Shown here piece by piece: positions 56,537 through 64,000 of a stretch of 64,000 nucleotides of DNA. Both the position numbers and the translations under genes were made by a program. The notes beneath the pieces are model-generated. The model searched no databases. It had not been told where the DNA came from and saw nothing but the letters and a program-made list of their open reading frames with translations. The stretch is from positions 11,897,225-11,961,224 of the forward strand of contig CM057226.1 in the NCBI GenBank assembly GCA_029891385.1. The letters run 5' to 3'. Source of the stretch: Erythroxylum novogranatense (taxonomy: Eukaryota; Streptophyta; Magnoliopsida; Malpighiales; Erythroxylaceae). The stretch's first letter is position 1; every line of letters begins with the position of its first letter.

Positions 56537-59500
56537 TAGGTATTAGATACTGGTTGTGGTTCTCACTTGTGTAATAACATGCAGATGTTAACAAGGAGTA
56601 GATCATTGAAGAAAGGCGAAGTGGACCTACGAGTTGGCAATGGAGCAAGAGTTGTTGCATTAACTATAGGGACTTGTAGTTTAGCTTTGCCTTCTGGCCT
56701 TATATTGGAACTCGATAATTGTTATTATGTTCCTGTTATTACAAGAAACATCATTTCTATTTCTCATTTGGATTTGAATGGATTTGTCTTTATTATTAAG
56801 AATAACAGTTTTTCTTTTTATAAAGATGATGTTTATTATGGATATGGATTGCTTACAAATGGTTTGTATGAGTTAGATCTAGAAAGGCCAATTCTCAACA
56901 TAAATAGTAAGAATAGTTAATTAAGTAACCAAACTCCATCTTATTTATGGCATTGTAGGTTAGGTCATATCAATGAAACTAGAATCACAAAATTGCATAA
57001 AGAAGGATATTTGGATCCTTTTGATTATGAATCATATGAAATTTGTGAATCTTGTTTATTGGGAAAGATGACCAAACTACCCTTTACTGGAAAGGGACAA
57101 CGTTCTAGTGAGTTACTAGAATTAGTACATTCAGATGTATGTGGACCTATGCCCACAAATGCTAGAGGTGGATACATATATTTCATTACGTTCACAGATG
57201 ACCATTCTAGATATGGTTATGTGTACTTGATGAAACAAAAGTCTGAATCATTTGAAAAGTTCAAAGAATTTAGACTAGAGGTAGAGAAACAAACTGGTAA
57301 AAGTATTAACTGAATCATTTGAAAAGTTCAAAGAATTTAAACTAGAGGTAGAGAAACAAACTGGTAAAAGTATTAAGACACTTAGATCAGATTTACGTGG
57401 TGAATACTTAGATCATGAGTTTCTTGGTTACTTAAAAGAGAATGGGATTCTCTCACAATGGTCTCCTCCTGCAACTCCACAACACAATGGAGTTTTTGAG
57501 AGGAGAAATCGCACACTATTAGATATGGTACGTTCCATGATGAGTCATGTAGGCCTTCCAATATTTTTTTGGGGATACGCAATTGAAACCGCAATATATC
57601 TTCTAAATAGAGATCCATCTAAATCGGTTGATAAGACACCATATGAGATATGGATTGGTAGACGACCTGGATTATCACATTTAAAGATTTGGAGATGTGA
57701 CGCTTATATGAAGTGTACAATATCTGATAAGCTTCAAGCTAAATCAGATAAATGTAAATTTGTGGGATATCCGAAAGAAACTTTTGGTTATCAATTCTAT
57801 CATCCTATTGAGCAAAATGTGTTTATCTCAAGACATGCCACATTCTCAGAAAAAGAGTTTATTCTCAAAGAAAGTAGTGGGAGCGAAGTTGAACTTAGAG
57901 AAGTTCAAGAACTACAAATTCACATCGATATGGAACAAGAACCTCAAGTTGATACATATGATGTACAACAGAGAGTTCAAGAAACAAGTAGTCCGCGACG
58001 AACTAATAGGATATGTCGTCCTCCTGTTAGATTAGATCTACATATTGAGCATGGAAAGGATAACGTATCACTCATAGAAGATGAGTCGACTACTTTTAAA
58101 GAAGCAATGTCAGACATTGCTGACATTGCTTCTTTAAAATGGCAAGAAGCTATGAAATCCGAAATGAAATCCATGTACACTAACCAAGTATGGACTTTGG
58201 TGAATGCACCTGAAGGTATAGTACCTATTGGGTGCAAGTGGGTTTTTAAAAGAAAAACTGACATGGATGGAAATGTACATACGTATAAAGCAAGGTTAGT
58301 GGCGAAAGGTTACAGACAAAAACAAGGAGTTGATTTTGATGAAACTTTTTCGCCAGTAGCAATGCTTAAATCCATAAGGATTTTACTCGCTATAGCTGCA
58401 TACCATGATTATGAAATTTGGCAAATGAAAGTCAAAACAGCATTTCTCAATGGGAATTTGCAAGAGGATGTGTACATGACACAACCTGAGGGTTTTGAAT
58501 CCAAAGAATTTCCTAATTAGGTTTCCAAGTTGCAAAGGTCCATTTATGGCCTTAAGCAAGCGTTGCGAAGTTGGAACATCTATTTTGATGAGATGATCAA
58601 AGAGTTTGATTTTATAAAAAATGTGGATGAACCTTGTGTTTACAAGAAGGTAAGTGGGAGTACAGTTGTTTTCTTAGTGCTTTATGTAGATGACATATTG
58701 CTTATAGGAAATGACATTTCAATGCTCCAGTATGTTAAGATATGGTTATCAAAGAACTTTTCATGAAGGATATGGGAGAAGCAGCTTATATACTAGGTAT
58801 AAAGATCTATAGAGATAGATCAAAAAGGTTGCTTGGATTATCTCAATCCACGAACATAGATAAAGTGCTAAAGAGGTTTAGCATGGAGAATTCCAATAGG
58901 GGATTCTTACCCATGTCACATGGGATTTTTCTCTCAAAGAGTATGTGTCCACAAACACAACAGGAGAGAGATAAAATGGATTGTATTCCATATTCTTCGG
59001 CAATTGGATCAATCATGTATGTGATGCTATGTACTAGACCAGATGTTGCTTATGCTTTGAACATAACAAGCAGATATCAAACGAATCCTGGTGAAGGTCA
59101 CTGGACAGCTGTGAAAAATATCTTGAAGTACTTGAGAAGGACTAAAGATATTTTTCTGGTCTATCGAGGAGCTGAACTAAGTGTTCAGGGTTATTCATAT
59201 GCCAGTTTTCAGTCAGATCAAGACGATAGTAAATCGCAGTTATGGTACATTTTTACTCTTTATGGTGGTTTAGTTAGTTGGAAGAGTTACAAACAACCAA
59301 CTATCGCAGATTCAAAGACGGAAGCAGAGTACATTTCAGCGTCAGAGGCGGCGAAGGAAACAGTTTGGATTAAGAAGTTCATCACTGAACTTGGAGTGGT
59401 TCCTAGCATTGTTGAGCCCATAATATTGTATTGTGACAACAACGGTGCTATTGCGCAAACAAAAGAACCCAGGTCTCATCAATGATCCAAACATGTACTA

Positions 59501-59645
59501 AGGAAGTTTCACTTGATCAGGGAGATAGTGGAGCGAAAGGACATAACATTGGAGCGAGTTCCCACTGAAAAGAATCTAGCAGATCCTCTTACTAAGCCAC
59601 TGTCTCAAAAGAGACATGATATACATATGGATGGCTATGGTATTT
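56537..59645 (+). pseudogene. copia Pol (PR-IN-RT-RH), broken
   Basis: In order: TAG at 56,537 where Trp is expected, then protease VLDTGCGSHLC; integrase zinc site WHCRLGH...CESCLLGKM (from 56,950); core D in LVHSDVCGPM, D in LRSDLRGEYL, E in HNGVFERRNRTLLDM; reverse transcriptase WQEAMKSEMKSM, WVFKRKTDMDG, ARLVAKGYRQKQGVDFDETF, SPVAML; active site YVDDILLIG (58,686-58,712); RNase H TKTEAEY-like SKTEAEYISASEAAKET and LYCDNNGAIAQTKEP; tail NLADPLTKPLS. Disruptions: stop at 56,918, a 67-bp tandem duplication at 57,243-57,376 that shifts the frame, TAG at 58,518, frameshift near 58,745, TGA at 59,484. All domains are recognisable. Confidence 0.93.
57243..57376 (+). repeat. 67-bp tandem duplication in copia integrase
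   Basis: CTGAATCATTTGAAAAGTTC starts at 57,243 and again at 57,310. The copies differ by one base (TTTAGACTAG against TTTAAACTAG). Because 67 is not a multiple of three, the integrase frame is shifted and stops at 57,311. Confidence 0.92.
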
Positions 59646-59671
59646 GATACATTAGCAATTGACTTTAGTGC

Positions 59672-59682
59672 AAGTGGGAGAT
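59672..59682 (+). promoter_or_regulatory. Polypurine tract of the copia element
   Basis: AAGTGGGAGAT immediately upstream of the 3' LTR start TGTTAG, the standard copia arrangement. Confidence 0.9.
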
Positions 59683-61207
59683 TGTTAGTTTGTGCCCTTA
59701 CAGCCAATTTATTTTGGTTGTAAATATTTGTAAGACATTATTATTAATTAATTAATGGCATTCTTTATCTTTATGAATTTTTTAATTATTTAATTATTAT
59801 TCGTAAAGATAAAATCCTTGGAATAATTATTGTGTAATTGAAATTATGATGAGATTTATGAGATTCAATATACACTTATGTATTATTCCTAAATGTTCCT
59901 AATTGTAGTTTCATCAAGACTGGATATTGTTGAAACGGTAAAATTAACACACATTATGTTTCTTTCTTATGAAGAAAGTAATTGATCTCATTAATTAAAG
60001 TATAGAGATACTTAAACTAATGTGTGGGTGATTATTAGAGAATAAGTCACTGAACTGACCCGATTATGAGAATTCCGAATGAAATATTACTTATGTGTCT
60101 ATGGACTATCTCATAATGATGATTGTATAATTAATCCTCAGACTTGAGATTACTAATATATCTAGTATGAGAATTATTGTATTTTGATACTACTTATGAA
60201 TTATCATAGGATAATTTTGTCGGTAGTAATTGGATACAATATGAACCATATGTAGATAATTGAATAAGTCGATAAAGGATTCGTCACTCTAAAGTAATTA
60301 GAGAGAATATTATACTGTTCTTGATTGGTAATGATTTATGGAATTCTCTAGCCAAAGTGAATTGATATTTGAAAAAAGAGTTTTCAAATTTCAATTATAA
60401 ATCAATTATTAATTTGCAAGGACGAACATAATTGGATACTAAAGAGTAGACACTATATCCATACTCTGTCCAATTAGAATATTAGATGACGAAAGGATTA
60501 AATTATATATTATAGTCATGCATGGACAGGTTAAGTCAATCACATTGACATTCCTAATGTTTGGGTAATTATGACATGTTGCTAGACGTCAATCATAATT
60601 TATGATTATGAATTATTTAATTGGAGAATTAAAGATAAATTAAAAGGAGTTTTAATTTATCCAATTCTAATTGTAAATTAGAATTATAATTTATAATCAT
60701 TGCCAAATTATTAGGAATCTAATGGGTCACACATCAAAGAGCAATTTGTGAAAGAAAAATCAATTTAATTAAGTTAGACTTAATTAAAAAGTTTGAGATA
60801 TTTTGGGAATCAAATATGAGATATTTGATTTTATTAAAATTAAATTAATTAGAATTAGAATTTGATTTTAATTATAATTAAAGAGTTTTAATTTTAATAA
60901 AAGACTATCTTGATTTTTCTATTTAAAGGGAAGCGCTTTATGAAAGCTAGCACTTTTTGTCTTTTTCCTCCAAAGATAGTTTGAAAATTGCTCCGTGGAT
61001 ACTATCAGAGGCTGGACACGTGGCCAGCTAGTGATTAATCACTCAGAAAAAATATTCGAAGTTTTTCTCCGGAAAGCGAACAAGGTAGGATTTCTAATCC
61101 GAATATTGTTTTTAATTCAAGTTTAATCAATTATTGAGATCCTGTCAGAATCCCTAAAATTTTTATTTCCGCTGCGTCCGTGATTCGATCACGGTAGGAT
61201 TCCAACA
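59683..61207 (+). repeat. 3' LTR of the copia element
   Basis: 1,525 bp, aligns end to end with 48,624-50,153 with scattered substitutions and small indels (for example the ATAATTT deletion near 59,855). Followed by GATGA. Confidence 0.95.
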
Positions 61208-61640
61208 GATGATACGGGAAAGGAAAAAAAAAGAAGTGAATTTTAAACCAGGAGATTAGGTCTAGCTAGGTACATTTAAGAAAAGGGAGGTTTTCAAACA
61301 AGGGCAAGTCCAAGTGGTAAACAAGAGATGGAGATGTTGATTTAAAGACAAATCCTCTTCAGGAGGTAGGAAATGATGGGAATTAAGCACCTAGTCAAGA
61401 TGTACGAGCTTTTATACCAGGAAGGCATGAAGAGGAGCTTAGAGAGGTTACCAATAGCTCAAGTGAAGTGCTAGAATTTACTAGTGATTAATTGAAGATT
61501 ATTGGAAGACCATTGACACAAAATAAGGCAAAGAAAGCCAAATAAGTCCTCAACAAATTAATGGTGAATCTCTATGCTAAAGATAAAGCTTTACTTCTTA
61601 AAGGAGTTGATTTGCAGGCTACAACGTTAACTTTAAATAA
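61208..61640 (+). pseudogene. gypsy Pol C-terminal remnant
   Basis: Plus-strand frames give ERKKKEVNFKPGD then stop, FKKREVFKQG; then in another frame TNPLQEVGNDGN, RAFIPGRHEEELREVTNSSS; then GRPLTQNKAKKAK, a stop, and VLNKLMVNL. Plant gypsy polyproteins end with a FxPGDxVW segment, SRTNPFxExGND and GPxTRxRAKKxKExLNxLV, so order and wording fit. At least five stops. The preceding part should lie left of the copia insertion (before 48,624) but was not recognised there. Confidence 0.75.
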
Positions 61641-62715
61641 AGGGCCAGGCTTTATGGAAAAGGTTAGAGAAAGTAACTAACATTGAACACAGAAGTGAAA
61701 CGACATAGGTCCTTTATTGGGTTGCAGATTGGAGAAATATAAACAAACAAATGCTAGAGTTGAACTCATAATTAGTGTCAGACTCATCTTTATTGTGTGT
61801 ATTGAAAGTTCCAAAGTAAAATTGTTACTAATGTGCTTCTAAGACAAGCACTAAGCTCATAGTATATTTGCTTAAGATTTTGTTATTTTTGATATTATTT
61901 TCTTTTATAATTCTAGTTCTTATGGTTTAACGCCGATAAGAGACTTTCTTATTATTGTAATTAAGCTCATCATTATATTGAATAATCAAGCTCCTTAGAG
62001 AGGTTTTCATCATTTTTTTATGAGTATAGTGATTCATATCCTTCTTTTATATCTTGGTGCTCAATTTAAAATAGCCCTAGGTTTTAGTTCATACTGATAT
62101 CAAATATTAGTAGTCCTATTTGTAACGGTTGTATTAATTGGTATTTAAGTTCAGTTTGAAAGTTAAGTCTTAAGTCTTAATAGGTTGTTAAAATTTTAGT
62201 GCAAGCCATTGAAATATCATATTAAGGTTACCAAAACCTTAGTTTGGAACTTTTGACATTTTAGGAAATAAATTAATGAATGGATAGTTACATTTTTCAA
62301 ACTAGCTCTGATAGCGCTCTTTAAAATTTAACTTATGTGATATTATAACTAGGCAATGTAGACCAACTAAACGTTGAGGTAATCTTTAAAATGGTTTGTT
62401 GATGTAATATTAAAAATAATTTATTTAAATATTAGTTAAAGATATTTTTTTTATATTAACATTTTGTAAGTGCTAAGTAACCATCATCTCTTTGTTACCA
62501 CTTTTGTCTGTATTCAGGGTGCAGTAAGCACTACTTTAATAATATTAAAGTGTAAAGTGTTATTAGATATAACCGTAAGAATTTACTTAGACCATTTTTG
62601 AAACGTTGAGATACAAATAATACCTTTGTCCTTAAAAGAAATAATCAAACTTTCTACTTGAAAATTATATTCAAAGTTTATAAAGGACATTCAAAGTTTA
62701 TTTTTCTTTATTGAA
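61641..62715. other. AT-rich DNA, nothing recognised
   Basis: No gene or repeat boundary is identified; perhaps older gypsy tail sequence in the first 200 bp. Confidence 0.45.
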
Positions 62716-62905
62716 GGCAGACGTCGAACGTTTGTCTTCAACGCAAACGTCGAATGTTTGCATTAAAAACGCAGGCGTCGACAAGCAGATTTTCGTCTGC
62801 GTTTTTAACGCAGACATTGACGTCTGCACGCAGACCTTCATCTGCGTATTTTTGAACACAGATGTTCGACGTCTGTGTTGTTGACGCAGACGTTCGACTG
62901 TTCAG
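62716..62905. repeat. Array of palindromes with core GCAGACGTCGAACGTCTGC
   Basis: A GC-rich island in very AT-rich DNA. Palindromes: GCAGACGTCGAACGTTTGTC (62,717), GCAAACGTCGAATGTTTGC (62,743-62,761), GCAGACATTGACGTCTGC (62,810-62,827), ACGCAGACCTTCATCTGCG (62,828), ACACAGATGTTCGACGTCTG (from 62,856) and GCAGACGTTCGACTG (62,886). Stem bases differ between units with pairing mostly kept. Resembles subterminal arrays of CACTA elements, but no CACTA terminus is next to it. Confidence 0.85.
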
Positions 62906-63557
62906 AAACACGTAGACCTTAGACCTGTCTCCTTACTTTCTTTTTTAGAACGAAAAAACTTGTTGGCAATTTTTGCTTTAATTAGCTTGTAATTGAGTAA
63001 TAGTCCACAATCACACATAATTAGATGAATGTTAGAATTACTCATCAACAGTACATGGATGTTGTTAAACCACAAGACTCTTCCATCGATTCTGCTTAAG
63101 AATTTGTAATAAAGTTGAATGCTTAACAATTTGTAATATTATTTAACTTTTTTACATGTTTTAATATTTGTTTTTCATATTAATTTTATTTTCTATAAAA
63201 AATGAAACATCTCTTTAAATTATTTCTTATAAGATGATTATCAAAATTTCCTACAATATAATACTTGACATATTGTTTAATATACTTTAAAATTATTTAG
63301 CATAAATAATTTTATTATAAAATAAAATATAGTTAAAATTAATAAAAGTCTTTTTATTTTTATGTCACAAACAATCTCTTGAATGAAATTTCTTTTTAAA
63401 AAGTTGTTTTTTAATTGACACCAAATAATCAACTTGGTTTTAAAAAGTTCTTACTCGAAAAGTTTCACTTGGTAAAAGTTTCACCGATAAAAGTTTCTAC
63501 TAATAAAAGCTCAACCAAACAGGTCCTAAATTGTATTGATAACCATATTTGCATACA
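62906..63557. other. AT-rich DNA with a MITE-like edge
   Basis: No gene. From 63,450 to 63,530 the word AAAAGTTTC recurs four times (GAAAAGTTTCACTTGG, TAAAAGTTTCACCG, TAAAAGTTTCTAC), ending in CTCAACCAAACAGGTCC. That last word is the typical inner edge of plant MITEs (GGACCTGTTTGGTTGAG reversed), but the other end was not located. Confidence 0.4.
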
Positions 63558-63776
63558 TTAAAAGAGGCACATACTAGAAGCCTTATCGTCTGCTCTAGGT
63601 CTCTGTATTAAAGCCGTAAGGTCTGAAACCGAAACTGGTAAATTGCTACCTAACCTCAGTCCTAAAGATAAACGCAGGTGCATTAAATTCAACGGTCTAA
63701 GCTTTGGAAAATGGCGAAGTAGAAAGTATGTAAATGTGACGGCCAAAAGAGTCATCCTCTGTACACAGTACACCAC
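63558..63776 (-). CDS. Unrecognised short frame, possible exon (72 aa)
   Basis: Minus-strand frame with MVYCVQRMTLLAVTFTYFLL at its start and VSDLTALIQRPRADDKASSM near its end. Base composition here is closer to coding DNA than to the AT-rich flanks. A plus-strand frame overlaps it (63,643-63,924) and becomes AT-rich low complexity. I recognise neither. It could be an exon of a gene continuing beyond the window or chance. Confidence 0.2.
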   Translation of the reverse strand: MVYCVQRMTLLAVTFTYFLLRHFPKLRPLNLMHLRLSLGLRLGSNLPVSVSDLTALIQRPRADDKASSMCLF

Positions 63777-63836
63777 TCATTCACATCTTGGTTTCAATCA
63801 AAAAAAGGTATATTTAATTCTGTGTCGTCTACTCGT

Positions 63837-63900
63837 CTGGCTTTTAATTTTAATTTTAATTTTTAATTTTAATTTTAGTTTTAAAATAAAAATAAAATAT
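63837..63900. repeat. Simple repeat, (TTTTAA)n-like
   Basis: Consecutive TTTTAA units (GGCTTTTAATTTTAATTTTA onward), followed by an A-rich complement, near the right edge of the window. Confidence 0.85.
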
Positions 63901-64000
63901 ATTTGGTTACTAATGTTAATGTAATTAATACTTTTATTAATGATAATAATTATATATTAGATAAATTTTAAAAATATAATAATTAAATAAATTTATTTAA

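Larger units (their letters stand above)
48624..61207 (+). mobile_element. Ty1/copia LTR retrotransposon, split by insertion B
   Basis: LTRs of 1,530 and 1,525 bp (48,624-50,153 and 59,683-61,207), both TGTTAG...CCAACA, flanked by a perfect 5-bp duplication GATGA. Primer site, polypurine tract and Gag-Pol are present in the right order, with protease and integrase before reverse transcriptase (copia order). Excluding the 4.4-kb nested insertion it is 8.2 kb. LTR copies differ at a few per cent of sites. Numerous stops and frameshifts make it dead. Confidence 0.96.

Noticed and set aside
62716..62905. microRNA precursor
   Set aside because: Several separate short palindromes instead of one long imperfect stem; better described as an array.

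Overview
The window is nuclear DNA from a flowering plant, most probably a eudicot. It is AT-rich, its genes carry GT-AG introns, and more than half of it is made of plant-type transposons. Only four loci look like host genes: (1) a small single-exon gene for a possibly myristoylated protein (14,193-14,783, +); (2) a complete nine-exon gene for the large subunit of transcription factor TFIIF, RAP74 (19,700-24,923, -); (3) a complete five-exon gene for a GH5 endo-beta-1,4-mannanase (25,359-33,731, +); (4) a gene for a secreted peptide with 15 cysteines (34,009-34,302, -). Both exon models close in frame (537 and 429 residues), and the mannanase keeps both catalytic glutamates. RAP74 and the mannanase are divergent with about 435 bp between their start codons. 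The mannanase and the cysteine-rich peptide are convergent.

Layout. 1-3,103: possible 5' end of a minus-strand gene, then two tandem repeats. 3,104-11,410: a Ty3/gypsy element on the minus strand with a perfect AGTAG target duplication, a near-complete Gag-Pol broken by two stops, and unequal LTRs. 13.5-13.9 kb: a TRIM-like element. 15.7-16.7 kb: PIF/Harbinger remnant. 18 kb: LINE fragments in opposite orientations. 19.7-34.3 kb: the gene island; the first mannanase intron (6.5 kb) is filled with copia remnants and a hAT element with an exact 8-bp target duplication. 36,566-40,652: a CACTA element with TTG duplication. 40,910-41,233: a hAT-type MITE rich in ACCGGT, sitting beside a LINE RNase H fragment. 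42.7-44.6 kb: decayed RICESLEEPER-like hAT transposase. 45,861-48,436: a coding-free TGTAGC...GTTACA insertion. 48,624-61,207: a Ty1/copia element (GATGA duplication) split by a second coding-free insertion of the same family (51,167-55,531). 61.2-61.6 kb: end of another gypsy Pol. 62.7-62.9 kb: an isolated array of palindromes.

Most unusual signal. The two coding-free LTR-like insertions share an array of 13-15 nt perfect or near-perfect hairpins, one every 19-24 bp. Stem sequences differ from unit to unit and between the two copies, while pairing is mostly kept (for example GAGCC/GGCTC, GGACC/GGTCC, GAGCT/AGCTC). This looks like selection for, or a copying mechanism that generates, short stem-loops, and I know of no named element with it. 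A second palindrome array at 62.7 kb behaves similarly. A GC-rich CGCCGCGGCG-type module recurs in three different LTR types in the window. Boundaries, introns and family calls were read by eye; no alignment or database search was run.
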